DNA of 52,997 nucleotides from a bacterium (GTDB lineage Bacteria; Bacillota_I; Bacilli_A; Izemoplasmatales; UBA1188). The stretch is from positions 1 to 52,997 of the forward strand of contig JAFXYB010000016.1 of NCBI GenBank assembly GCA_017541975.1. The letters run 5' to 3'. Below, piece by piece: positions 18,284 through 26,540 of this stretch. Below the pieces are notes generated by a model. It worked only from the letters and a program-made list of their open reading frames with translations, was not told the origin of the DNA and did no database searches. Position 1 is the stretch's first letter, and each line of letters opens with the position of its first letter. Made by a program: the position numbers and the translations under genes.

Positions 18284-19747
18284 TTAATCGTCTCCACCAA
18301 GCGCTTCAAGGCCTTTTACATTTTCAACCTTTTTAGCCTTAATGTTCTTAACTAGAATACCGAATACAACACATGCAAGGGCATAAAGAATTACTGCATA
18401 AATTGGAAGTGCAATCCATACTTGAGACTTCATAAAGATTAAACCTAAGAGAATTGGTGTAATTGTTTGAGCTGACATACTTGCAGCATAATAGAATCCA
18501 GTAAACTTACCAATTGTTTTACCAGTTGATAACTCAACTACCATTGGGAATGAACAGTTATGAACAAGTGCCATACCAAATCCTTTAAATAACCATACTA
18601 CATAGATTAACATTGGAATAGTAAATTCGCCATTTGCAGCACCTTCTTTTAAGATACCTGTAGGACGAACAAATAAGCACATAATAATCATGCCTAGTAT
18701 TGTGATGCCAAGGCCAAGTGTGATTGTCCATTTTCTACCAATCTTATCTGCGATAAAACCAGCGATTGCGAAACCACCAACCGATGCAACGCCACCTACA
18801 ATTGTAAGGAGCATTGTACCACTTGATTTAGCTTTTAAATAATAGATAACGAAGTTACCAATATAAGTGCCAATACCATTATCAGCCATGAACCATAAGA
18901 ATTCGGCACCGAGAATCGCAAACAACATAATCCTATTTGCTTTAGACATAGGCTTATCATCATCAAGTTTATCCGCAACTGCTGCTTCTTTTTCTCCTTC
19001 TTCAAGTTCATCTTTAAGTTCTTCTGCAAGTTTATTCTCTTTGATTGTAAAGAATAATACTAAGGCAGACACAACCATGAGTAATGATGCAACTAAGAAT
19101 GGTGTTTCAATAACCCAAAGCATTCCAGCTCTATCAGTACTATTGATATAATTTGAAAGCGCAAGGCCACCCAAACCAAGAACTGTAGCGAATGCGCCAC
19201 CAAAGTATCCCATAATATTGATAATACCATTAGCTTTCGCTCTTAATGGTTTTGGAGTGATATCAGGCATTAAAGAAACCGCAGGGTTTCTATACATCAT
19301 CATAAATAGTAAGACTATTGCCATCATCACAACCATACCAACTACGTTTTGTAAGTGGAATAAGAGTGGGATGAATGGAAATGCGATTGCCGATACTAAT
19401 GTACCAATTAAAATATAAGGCATTCTCTTCCCGATTGGTGTTTTAGTCTTATCAGATAAATTACCAAATATTGGTAATAGAATTAAGGCAGCGAGATTAT
19501 CTGCGGCCATAATGATGCCGACAATCCATTGAACTTCTAGAATTTTAGCTTCATCTGCAGCTTTAAGTTCTGCAGAAGTCATTCCATAAATTGTTTGTGC
19601 AAAGATGTCAGTTAAAAATGTTGGGCACCAAGAATCGTATACTTGCCATAATAAAAGGATTCCAAAGAAGGCAAATCCAATTAAGGCAGTACGCTTATAG
19701 TTAAGTTTTAGTCTTGGTGTTTCTTTAGCTTGTAAACTATCTTCCAT
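18284..19747 (-). CDS. MFS transporter, sugar-transport (SLC45/GPH-like) type
   Basis: A 487-residue, 12-helix major facilitator protein. The loop after helix 2 reads GNLSDKTKTPIGKRMPYI, which resembles SLC45/sucrose-type and GPH transporters (G..SD......GRR.P); the central loop (about 245-270) is very rich in Glu, Asp and Lys. Substrate is probably a sugar or glycoside symported with H+ or Na+. It converges on the gal operon, separated by a terminator, and could feed it, or the sulfosugar operon upstream, which has no importer of its own; neither link is proven. An extended -10 (TGATATAAT) precedes it, close to the right end of an IS200/IS605 element. Ribosome site AGAGGT. Confidence 0.87.
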   Translation of the reverse strand: MEDSLQAKETPRLKLNYKRTALIGFAFFGILLLWQVYDSWCPTFLTDIFAQTIYGMTSAELKAADEAKILEVQWIVGIIMAADNLAALILLPIFGNLSDKTKTPIGKRMPYILIGTLVSAIAFPFIPLLFHLQNVVGMVVMMAIVLLFMMMYRNPAVSLMPDITPKPLRAKANGIINIMGYFGGAFATVLGLGGLALSNYINSTDRAGMLWVIETPFLVASLLMVVSALVLFFTIKENKLAEELKDELEEGEKEAAVADKLDDDKPMSKANRIMLFAILGAEFLWFMADNGIGTYIGNFVIYYLKAKSSGTMLLTIVGGVASVGGFAIAGFIADKIGRKWTITLGLGITILGMIIMCLFVRPTGILKEGAANGEFTIPMLIYVVWLFKGFGMALVHNCSFPMVVELSTGKTIGKFTGFYYAASMSAQTITPILLGLIFMKSQVWIALPIYAVILYALACVVFGILVKNIKAKKVENVKGLEALGGDD

Positions 19748-19788
19748 AAAACCTCTTTTTAAATTATTATTTTGTATTGAACAATTAT

Positions 19789-19797
19789 ATTATATCA
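19789..19797 (-). promoter_or_regulatory. Extended -10 of the MFS transporter gene
   Basis: Read on the minus strand, 19797-19789 is TGATATAAT, a perfect extended -10 about 42 bases before the MFS start. The -35 position (19817-19812, TACCTA) is poor and directly abuts the inferred right end of the IS element at 19818. Confidence 0.5.
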
Positions 19798-19817
19798 TGA
19801 GATATAAAAATTAGGTA

Positions 19818-19921
19818 GTGACATACTCTCTCACTTATAGAAGTTGAGAGCTTCTCGGGCAAGGATTCTAACGAATCCAGTAAGCGAGCTATCACCCTGT
19901 GCCCCAGGGTTCATCTTAGGA
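19818..19921 (-). ncRNA. Probable omega RNA (TnpB guide RNA) at the right end
   Basis: The 104 bases after the tnpB stop have no reading frame but fold into three hairpins: 19894-19910 (ACCCTG/CAGGGT), 19863-19878 (GGATTC/GAATCC) and about 19826-19850 (CTCTC...GAGAG). This is where IS605 elements encode the omega RNA, whose scaffold ends at the element's edge and whose guide is the flanking DNA. The guide here would begin TACCTAATTTTTATAT (19817 downward). The RNA probably also includes part of the tnpB 3' end. Confidence 0.6.
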
Positions 19922-21073
19922 TTAGGAATTATATATTCTTAATCCTTCTTTTTTTAGGTTTATACTAGCATTTATATCCCTATTATGTACTGTATGACAG
20001 TTTGGACATTCCCATGTTTTATCTGTTATTGTTAATAATTCATTTTTATGTCCACATACATTGCATAGCTTACTTGATGGAAAATACTTATCTACTATAA
20101 TTAACTTTTTACCTAAATCTTCTAATTTATATTTAAGCATATTCCTAAATATTCCAAAACCATTGTCATATGTAGCTTTACTATTTAATTTGCTTTCTTT
20201 TGACATATCTTGCATATTAATGTCTTCTATTACAACTATATCATATTGATTGGCTATTTCTTTTGATAATTTGTTGTAATAGTCGTTTCTCTTGTTTTTT
20301 TGATATTCTAATAGCTTAGCTACCTTAATTCTTTGTTTTTCATATCTTTTTGATGATTCTATTTCTTTTTTATGATTTGGTCTTTGTCTTCTTGATAATG
20401 TCTTTTGTAAAAAATGTAATCTCTTTTCATTTTTTATATATAACTTTAAAAAATCATCATTTGTCTTAATGATATCATCAGATATGAACAGATTCTTCAT
20501 TTGATAATCTAGTCCTAATATTTTAGATTCATCAATTTTATAATTAATAGATTCTTTTTCATATTCATATAATACTGAAACATAATATTTGCCTGATGAT
20601 ACTCTAGATATAGTTGCTGATTTTAATTGATAATCACTTGCTATATCTCTGTGTACTTTACATTGAACTTTACCAATCTTTGGTAATTTTATATATTTTT
20701 TATTTAATATTTCAATGTTATCATTTACGTTCATAGTTGAATATGAATCATTATGCATTGCTTTTCTTTTATATTTTGGGTATCCCTTTTTATACTTAAA
20801 GAAATTATTAAAGGAATCCGCTAAATGTCTTAATTCTTGTTGTAAAGATATTGAATCTATTTCTTTTAAGAATTCTTTCTCTCTTTTTAAGTCATTTAGC
20901 ATTAATGCATAATCTTTATATTTTAATGTTATTTTTTCTTCTTCATATTTTTTAGTGCTTAAACTTAAAAAATAATTAAAAACAAGGCGACAACACCCAA
21001 ATGTTTTACCCAGTAACACCTTTTGTTCGCTTGTAGGATAAATTCGGAACTTAAACGCCTTGTTTTTCTTCAT
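19922..21073 (-). CDS. tnpB: RNA-guided endonuclease TnpB, IS200/IS605 family
   Basis: A 383-residue TnpB, full length. An N-terminal FRIYPTSEQKVLLGKTFGCCR start (typical of OrfB_IS605) is followed by the RuvC-like nuclease: first Asp in ILGLDYQMKN, Glu in VVIEDINMQDM, last Asp in HNRDINASINL. The zinc ribbon is CNVCGHKN...CPNC. All catalytic residues are therefore present. TnpB cuts DNA next to a target-adjacent motif under omega-RNA guidance and helps retain the element at its site. Start and tnpA stop touch at 21073, so the two are coupled. Confidence 0.96.
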   Translation of the reverse strand: MKKNKAFKFRIYPTSEQKVLLGKTFGCCRLVFNYFLSLSTKKYEEEKITLKYKDYALMLNDLKREKEFLKEIDSISLQQELRHLADSFNNFFKYKKGYPKYKRKAMHNDSYSTMNVNDNIEILNKKYIKLPKIGKVQCKVHRDIASDYQLKSATISRVSSGKYYVSVLYEYEKESINYKIDESKILGLDYQMKNLFISDDIIKTNDDFLKLYIKNEKRLHFLQKTLSRRQRPNHKKEIESSKRYEKQRIKVAKLLEYQKNKRNDYYNKLSKEIANQYDIVVIEDINMQDMSKESKLNSKATYDNGFGIFRNMLKYKLEDLGKKLIIVDKYFPSSKLCNVCGHKNELLTITDKTWECPNCHTVHNRDINASINLKKEGLRIYNS

Positions 21074-21471
21074 TATTTTTCACCTTGTGTTTTAATATAT
21101 TCTTTAATAATATCAATAGTAACACCACCTGTTGTGATTAAACAGTATGATTTAGACCAAAAGTATTCTTTCCATAGCTTTTCTCTAATGCCTAGATATT
21201 CTTGTTTAATAAGTCTAGATGATGCAGATTTATATGCGTTCACGAATTTTGATATCTCAGAATTAGGGCAAGCCTTAAACAGCACATGTATATGATCAAT
21301 ATCGTGATTCCACTCAACTATAGTAATATGATATGTTTTACCAATATATTCAAATATTTCCTTTAATCTATCTGATATATCATCATTTATTACTTTCCTT
21401 CTATATTTAACAACCATAACTAGATGGTAATTAAGACTAAACACCGAATGGTTATTTGTGTCAAATTTCAT
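21073..21471 (-). CDS. tnpA: IS200-type Y1 HUH transposase TnpA
   Basis: A 132-residue single-strand transposase that cuts and rejoins the hairpin ends of the element. The HUH motif is DHIHVLF and the catalytic tyrosine is in IIKEYIKTQ near the C-terminus. Length is normal (about 130-155). It starts with MKFDTNNHSVFSLNYHLV, the standard IS200 opening. A very good promoter lies 41 bases upstream and a GGGGTAG ribosome site precedes the ATG. The gene looks intact and, with tnpB, potentially active. Confidence 0.96.
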   Translation of the reverse strand: MKFDTNNHSVFSLNYHLVMVVKYRRKVINDDISDRLKEIFEYIGKTYHITIVEWNHDIDHIHVLFKACPNSEISKFVNAYKSASSRLIKQEYLGIREKLWKEYFWSKSYCLITTGGVTIDIIKEYIKTQGEK

Positions 21472-21511
21472 AGAATCTACCCCGATTTTCTATACTACCA
21501 CTGATACTTAT

Positions 21512-21540
21512 ATTATACCATAATTCATGTTAATTTACAA
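21512..21540 (-). promoter_or_regulatory. Promoter of tnpA
   Basis: On the minus strand TTGTAA (21540-21535), a 17-base spacer, then TATAAT (21517-21512). It lies inside the IS element, between the left-end hairpin and tnpA. Confidence 0.75.
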
Positions 21541-21611
21541 TACATTTCTATACTAAATCGTACGATTCATCCCCAACCTAAAGAGGATGGAGTATTCTCG
21601 TATGGTTTGAT

Positions 21612-21632
21612 AAAAAGGTGAGTGCACTCACC
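21612..21632 (-). terminator. Terminator of asnA
   Basis: A perfect 16-base palindrome GGTGAGTGCACTCACC (21617-21632) directly after the asnA stop, followed on the minus strand by TTTTTA. The IS element begins right after this T tract. Confidence 0.88.
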
Positions 21633-21633
21633 T

Positions 21634-22641
21634 CTATAGTAGATTTATACCATTCTTTTTATATTCATCTATCATTGATTCAGGCCATATAGATGATTGA
21701 ACCTCACCAATATGAGCTTTTTCCAAAAAGAACATGCACATTCTAGACTGACCAATACCTCCACCTATAGTATATGGAAGTTTTCCTTCCACAAGCATCT
21801 TTTGAAAAGGAAGATTCAGTCTATCTTCATTATTTGTAAGTTTTAACTGTTTAACAAGACTTTCTTCATCTACTCTTATACCCATAGATGATAATTCTAG
21901 TGGTATATCTAAAATTGGATAATATACGATAATATCTCCGTTTAAATTCCAATCGTCATAATCCGGTGATCTAAGATCATGTGGAGAACCTGATTTTAGT
22001 TTATCACCTATACCAATAATAAATATTGAACCATACTTTTTGCAAGCCTCGTATTCTCTTGATTTTGGTGAGAGATTTGGATATTCATCTTCTAATTCTT
22101 GCGATGTTACAAAGGTGATATTATCACTTAATTTAAAACTTAAGATTGGATATTCTTTAATGATATATTCCTCAGTCCTTTTAAGTGAACCATATATCTT
22201 TGATACTATATCTTTCAATGTATCTAAATTTCTATCAGCCTTATTGATTATCTTCTCCCAGTCCCATTGATCGACAAAGACAGAATGAATAGGATCTAAT
22301 GTTTCGTCCTTCCTAATGGCGTTCATATCTGTATATAATCCTTTACCAATAGAAAAATGATATTTATTAAGTGCATATCTCTTCCATTTTGCTAAAGAAT
22401 GAACGATTTCTGCAGGTGAATTTACACCATTCACAGAAAAAGAAACTGGTGTTTCAACACCATTTAAATTATCATTGATACCGGAATCACTTCTTACAAA
22501 TAGAGGAGCTGATACTCTTATTAAATCTAATGTTTTCGCAAGGTCTCTTTCAAAAAAATCTTTGAGTTTTTTAATTGCATATTGGGTATCAGTGACATTT
22601 AGTTTTTCTTGATAGTTATCAGGTATTTTGATTGAATCCAT
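21634..22641 (-). CDS. asnA: Aspartate--ammonia ligase (asparagine synthetase A)
   Basis: A 335-residue AsnA, the class-II-tRNA-synthetase-like enzyme that makes asparagine from aspartate, ammonia and ATP. Recognisable segments include LIRVSAPLFVRSDSGINDNLNGVE, HSLAKWKRYAL, VFVDQWDWEK and the C-terminal GGGIGQSRMCMFFLEKAHIGEVQ. Length is normal (about 330). Ribosome site GAGGTAATT. It stands as a single gene between two terminators. Confidence 0.97.
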   Translation of the reverse strand: MDSIKIPDNYQEKLNVTDTQYAIKKLKDFFERDLAKTLDLIRVSAPLFVRSDSGINDNLNGVETPVSFSVNGVNSPAEIVHSLAKWKRYALNKYHFSIGKGLYTDMNAIRKDETLDPIHSVFVDQWDWEKIINKADRNLDTLKDIVSKIYGSLKRTEEYIIKEYPILSFKLSDNITFVTSQELEDEYPNLSPKSREYEACKKYGSIFIIGIGDKLKSGSPHDLRSPDYDDWNLNGDIIVYYPILDIPLELSSMGIRVDEESLVKQLKLTNNEDRLNLPFQKMLVEGKLPYTIGGGIGQSRMCMFFLEKAHIGEVQSSIWPESMIDEYKKNGINLL

Positions 22642-22708
22642 AGTAATTACCTCTTTTTAATATGATATTTTATCATAGTTTTTATTTATGATAAACAAAT
22701 ATTAATTA

Positions 22709-22741
22709 AAAAAATAAAATCTAGTTGAAACTAGATTTTAT
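22709..22741 (-). terminator. Terminator at the end of the sulfosugar operon
   Basis: AAAATCTAGTT and AACTAGATTTT pair (22717-22727 and about 22730-22740) with a T tract on the minus strand, right after the stop of the membrane-protein gene. Confidence 0.8.
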
Positions 22742-22745
22742 TTTG

Positions 22746-23570
22746 CTATTCTAGATTATAAGCGATTTCTTCTTGTTTTTTATGTATTATTGATTTAATG
22801 GTTCTTTTAATGCCATATGATACATAGATTATAGTTGCAAAAAGTGCAAAATATATCATTATCATCATTAAGGTGGCTACAAATCTTAAATTATTATTTA
22901 TAAGATTTGATGCAACATCCTCAATAAATGGAGCACCACCAGCATTATAATAAAGCATATAATCCCATCCATATACATAATCTAATATTATGACTGGAAT
23001 TGAATATGATAAATGGAAAATAAATGCATAAAAAATAGTTTTAAAATCTAATTTCACATAATCAGTTATTATAAGTAAAACACCAGTAAATGTCATGAAA
23101 AAATGCCATAACATTGAATATAACGCTCCAAAAGTGAAGAACGGATAATAATTTAAAGCACGGAGGAAAAATATATTAGAAAGCCCTCCAACGATTCCAC
23201 CAACAACTAGCCATCCTGTTGCAGCATCTTTTACTTTTCCTTTTGAAAATCCAGCAAGCACTGATGCTAACATTACGATTGAACAAGTATCAAATGGTAG
23301 TATATAAACATTAAAGCCTCTTCCGGTCGTAATATCAAAGTATGATTCCCATACAGTCTTAATAATATATAAGGCTATATATACGATACCTGATATTCTT
23401 AGATATTTTAATATATTCTCTTTTTTAGCTTTTCTAAATATAATTGCAAATACGACAAGCAAGAATAGACTTAAACACATATAAAGAGGTCTTCCAAATC
23501 CATCATAATCTTGTCCTGAATAACCTTCTATATTATATTTATAATCAAAAAAACCATATCCCTCAAACAT
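22746..23570 (-). CDS. Multi-pass membrane protein, YwaF/TMEM164-like
   Basis: A 274-residue protein with about seven hydrophobic helices and a positively charged C-terminus (KRTIKSIIHKKQEE). The segment YILPFDTCSIVML resembles the LP.H.C motif of YwaF-type integral membrane proteins (TIGR02206/TMEM164 family), but the His is Asp here, so the assignment is tentative. It follows the TauE/SafE gene on the same strand after 48 bases with its own AAAGGAG site, and may be the last gene of the operon, before a terminator. No function can be given. Confidence 0.75.
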   Translation of the reverse strand: MFEGYGFFDYKYNIEGYSGQDYDGFGRPLYMCLSLFLLVVFAIIFRKAKKENILKYLRISGIVYIALYIIKTVWESYFDITTGRGFNVYILPFDTCSIVMLASVLAGFSKGKVKDAATGWLVVGGIVGGLSNIFFLRALNYYPFFTFGALYSMLWHFFMTFTGVLLIITDYVKLDFKTIFYAFIFHLSYSIPVIILDYVYGWDYMLYYNAGGAPFIEDVASNLINNNLRFVATLMMIMIYFALFATIIYVSYGIKRTIKSIIHKKQEEIAYNLE

Positions 23571-23618
23571 TTTAATACTCCTTTTATAGCATACCCTTTA
23601 GTGTATGTTATATCGCAT

Positions 23619-24356
23619 TTAGATAATTGCCATTAAACCAGATATAAATAATAACAAATATGTTATTTTCATAAACACTTTTTGGTTTAATTTATTAACA
23701 ATTAATTTGCCAAAAGCAATTGAAAGAACTGAAATAACAATCACTACTACCATTAAAAACCAAATATGTGGATCAACAAATTTATTAGAAGCAATATCGC
23801 TTACGAACCCGATAGAATTTAAAATAACCCACATCATTGATAGAGTTCCTCTAAACTCATGTTTATCTTTAAGGCTTGAAACTGCAAATATAACAACAAG
23901 TGGGCCACCAGATGTATATAAAAAGTGCAATATTCCAGCAATTATTAATACAATGCATTCTAACCATACTGGTAGTTTTTTATCATCAAACTTAAAAAAG
24001 AAAAATACTATAGCAATTAAGCAAATAATTATTCCATATGTTTTAAAGATGATATCACTTAAATCATATTTTTGGATTTCTTTATTTATAATGAATCCAG
24101 AACCAAATCCTATTCCTACAAATAGAATTAAGAATAAGAATTTTCGCCAGTTAATATTTTTAAAATTTACAATGACTACAACTAAACAAACAAATATTGC
24201 AATAAAATTTAATATCGGTTTAGCGATGTCATAACCAACAAACCTGATAGATGCTGGCATTGCGATTACTGTACCAGCAAATCCAGTCACTGTTTGAATG
24301 ATGTTGGCAAGAAAGATAACTAAAATGAATAAAAATTCAAGAAATGAGATTTCCAT
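23619..24356 (-). CDS. TauE/SafE-family anion (probable organosulfonate) exporter
   Basis: A 245-residue membrane protein of the sulfite exporter TauE/SafE family, with the two repeated halves typical of it (NIIQTVTGFAGTVIAMP in the first half, GILHFLYTSGGPLVVIF in the second). In sulfoquinovose gene clusters a TauE-type protein exports the C3 sulfonate end product (DHPS or sulfolactate). Its start codon overlaps the isomerase stop by one base (TAATG), so it belongs to that operon. The role is inferred from family plus context. Confidence 0.9.
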   Translation of the reverse strand: MEISFLEFLFILVIFLANIIQTVTGFAGTVIAMPASIRFVGYDIAKPILNFIAIFVCLVVVIVNFKNINWRKFLFLILFVGIGFGSGFIINKEIQKYDLSDIIFKTYGIIICLIAIVFFFFKFDDKKLPVWLECIVLIIAGILHFLYTSGGPLVVIFAVSSLKDKHEFRGTLSMMWVILNSIGFVSDIASNKFVDPHIWFLMVVVIVISVLSIAFGKLIVNKLNQKVFMKITYLLLFISGLMAII

Positions 24357-25687
24357 TAGTACTTCTTACTATCTATATCAATGATTTCCCAGTTTTTGAT
24401 TCTTGCAAGATATTTGATAGCTGTTTGATATTTTGTGTAACCCATTATAACGTGATGAGCAACGCCAGTATATACAACAGTATCAATAATGTCCTTGATA
24501 TGATAATCAAATATAACCTTGGCATATGTGCCAGATAATTCTTTATTCATATCTACTGCCTTACCTTCAACATAGAATACTCTTGTCTTTCCTCTTGCAG
24601 TATCTATTCTTAGAATAGACATATCACCACTCTTTAGTACAAAGTCAGCAGTAACACCCTTGCCTCCAGCAAAGTATGTTTCTAAACTTCTTTTGCATAT
24701 ACCATTCCAGAGATTGCATGGTGCAACACCATCATGCCATAGTAGTGCAAAGTTTTCTTTATAGTTTACTTGTGATAAATCGGCCATAAAAGGTGTAGCT
24801 TCGCCAGCAGCTCTAACAAGAACCATACTTAATGCAGCTTCAATATCGCCTTCACATGCAAGTAAAATACCACGAGATTGAAGAATTGACATCATTGCAC
24901 AAGGTGATACGCCATAATTCTTGGCAAATTCAGGCCAACAACGAATCGCAAGAACATCTAATCCCTCTTTTTTCACGAAATTAGTTGCGAGTACACAGAG
25001 TTTAGCAACTTGATTAATTTGGAATTCATTTAGTTTCGATGTATCGAATGTCTTAAGTACATTCTCTTTTTCTTTTTCAAATTTAGCATCATCTACTTCG
25101 CCACTAAATAAATCATTTAATTCATAATGAGTAATTAATGTACCAAGTTCTTTATAAAGATGTAATTCATCTACACCAACATTAAAGAACCCATCAGCAC
25201 GATAACCAATTAAACCTACTTTTGCGTTTTCAATAGCTACCTTCATCTTTATTGCGGTGATGAAATCTTCATCTAGTTCATTTCCTACATGGACGATATA
25301 GTTATCAGAACCACCTTTATATAGGTTTGAAGCATTTAAATTAACACCACATACGGAATTTAGTCTTATCTTACCACCATCATATGGAAGTTCATCGAAT
25401 CCCCAAAGTAAAAGTGGCTTTCTAACTAAATTATTAATTGTAAGTGCAAGGTGTCCAAGATGGAATGTTGCAGAAACAAGTATAACCGCATCTACTCTAT
25501 TATCTAAAAGATATAGAGATGCTTTTTCTGCATCACTTGGATCAATTACCATCTCATTATAGTTAAACCAATCTACTGTTTTATCCTCTTCTATTAATTT
25601 GGTTCTTTCTTGATAAAGTTTGAATGCTGTTTCAAAATCGAATGTTTTTCTAACTAAACATACGATACCAATTCTTGGTTTATTCAT
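24356..25687 (-). CDS. AraA/FucI-family sugar isomerase, probable sulfoquinovose isomerase
   Basis: A 443-residue relative of L-arabinose/L-fucose isomerases. The N-terminal half has the alternating strand/helix fold with RVDAVILVSATFHLGHLAL and LLLWGFDELPYDGGK; the C-terminal half has the metal/substrate regions RCWPEFAKNYGVSPCAMMS, CEGDIEAALSM and the C-terminal GVAHHVIMGY. The second Met (25687) is chosen because AAGG lies seven bases before it and only one base before the first Met. In the sulfo-TAL pathway an isomerase of this superfamily turns sulfoquinovose into 6-deoxy-6-sulfofructose; the neighbours (GH31, transaldolase, reductase, TauE) argue for this role. Symbols sftI/sqvD are used elsewhere; I leave it blank pending proof. 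Confidence 0.85.
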   Translation of the reverse strand: MNKPRIGIVCLVRKTFDFETAFKLYQERTKLIEEDKTVDWFNYNEMVIDPSDAEKASLYLLDNRVDAVILVSATFHLGHLALTINNLVRKPLLLWGFDELPYDGGKIRLNSVCGVNLNASNLYKGGSDNYIVHVGNELDEDFITAIKMKVAIENAKVGLIGYRADGFFNVGVDELHLYKELGTLITHYELNDLFSGEVDDAKFEKEKENVLKTFDTSKLNEFQINQVAKLCVLATNFVKKEGLDVLAIRCWPEFAKNYGVSPCAMMSILQSRGILLACEGDIEAALSMVLVRAAGEATPFMADLSQVNYKENFALLWHDGVAPCNLWNGICKRSLETYFAGGKGVTADFVLKSGDMSILRIDTARGKTRVFYVEGKAVDMNKELSGTYAKVIFDYHIKDIIDTVVYTGVAHHVIMGYTKYQTAIKYLARIKNWEIIDIDSKKY

Positions 25688-25698
25688 ATTCATACCTT

Positions 25699-26538
25699 CT
25701 AATAGTTGTTTTTGTTTACTACTTCATAAGTGCTTGAGAAATCACTTGATGAGAGTTCTTCATTCATCGCTTCTTCATATACTTTTGCGATATGTCTTAA
25801 TGCAGGAACTCTTGCGCCTACACTGTTCGCAAGATCAACTGCAAAATGAACGTCTTTGTTCATATTAGATACTGAGAAAGCAGTTGGATATGTATGGTTT
25901 ATGATATTTTCATGCTTAGTATCTAAATAGAAAGCTTGTGCTCCGCCATAACTAAGTGCTGTAACTACATCATTTAAATCTAATCCAGATTTTTCAGCAA
26001 GACCTAATACTTCATTTACACCATTTTGGATTTCAGAAACTAATGCATTATGAATTATCTTCATTTCAAGTCCTTTTGAATTAGAACCAATATGAATGAT
26101 GTTTTTGCCCATACATTTTAGAATTGGAAGGACATATTCGAAAGTTTCTTTGTCTCCACCAAAATAAATACCAAGTTCACCTTTTATCGCAGCTGGTTGT
26201 GATTTAACTACTGGAGCATCAGATAAAGTTACACCTTTTTCTTTTAATAGATTCACCATTTTAAGATTGGTTTCTGGTGAGATAGTTGACATATCAATCC
26301 ATACTTGACCTTTTCTCACATATGGAAGCATCTCATTAACTAGTGATTCAAAATTGTCGTTATTTGGAACCATTGAGATAATTACATCGGCAAATGATGC
26401 ACATTCACTGTAACTTTCTGCGAATTTAAATGGAGTTTCTTTCTTATAAATATCATATCCAATTAAATCGTACTTCTTACTGATATTTGTGGCCATTGGT
26501 AGACCCATAATACCTAGCCCTATAAATGCAACTTTCAT
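25699..26538 (-). CDS. 3-hydroxyisobutyrate dehydrogenase-family reductase, probable sulfolactaldehyde reductase
   Basis: A 279-residue NAD(P)-dependent beta-hydroxyacid dehydrogenase. The Rossmann motif is GLGIMG (7-12), the substrate loop DAPVVKSQPAAIKGELGIYFGG (107-128), and the catalytic Lys is K160 in GLEMKIIHN. The E. coli member YihU reduces 3-sulfolactaldehyde to 2,3-dihydroxypropane-1-sulfonate (DHPS) and uses a GRTS loop for the sulfonate; the loop here reads VKSQ, offering a Lys instead of Arg. In a fermenting organism this step would regenerate NAD+. It lies 2 bases after the transaldolase gene and 11 before the isomerase start. Confidence 0.88.
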   Translation of the reverse strand: MKVAFIGLGIMGLPMATNISKKYDLIGYDIYKKETPFKFAESYSECASFADVIISMVPNNDNFESLVNEMLPYVRKGQVWIDMSTISPETNLKMVNLLKEKGVTLSDAPVVKSQPAAIKGELGIYFGGDKETFEYVLPILKCMGKNIIHIGSNSKGLEMKIIHNALVSEIQNGVNEVLGLAEKSGLDLNDVVTALSYGGAQAFYLDTKHENIINHTYPTAFSVSNMNKDVHFAVDLANSVGARVPALRHIAKVYEEAMNEELSSSDFSSTYEVVNKNNY

Positions 26539-26540
26539 AA

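Larger units (their letters stand above)
19818..21609 (-). mobile_element. IS200/IS605-family insertion sequence (tnpA + tnpB), apparently complete
   Basis: The element carries a Y1 HUH transposase and a TnpB with all catalytic residues, in the usual tnpA-tnpB order. The left end is placed at 21609, directly after TTTTTAT of the asnA terminator (a TTTAT-like target motif is typical of this family), and is followed by a hairpin (CATCC at 568-572 with GGATG at 585-589 of kb 21). The right end is placed at about 19818, after a hairpin (about 19826-19850). There are no terminal inverted repeats or target duplications, as expected for this family. The ends are inferred from structure, not from comparison with other copies. 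Confidence 0.8.

Noticed and set aside
24356-25687. L-fucose or L-arabinose isomerase of a fucose/arabinose operon
   Set aside because: No fuculokinase, ribulokinase or aldolase is present; the neighbours fit sulfoquinovose instead. Not fully excluded.
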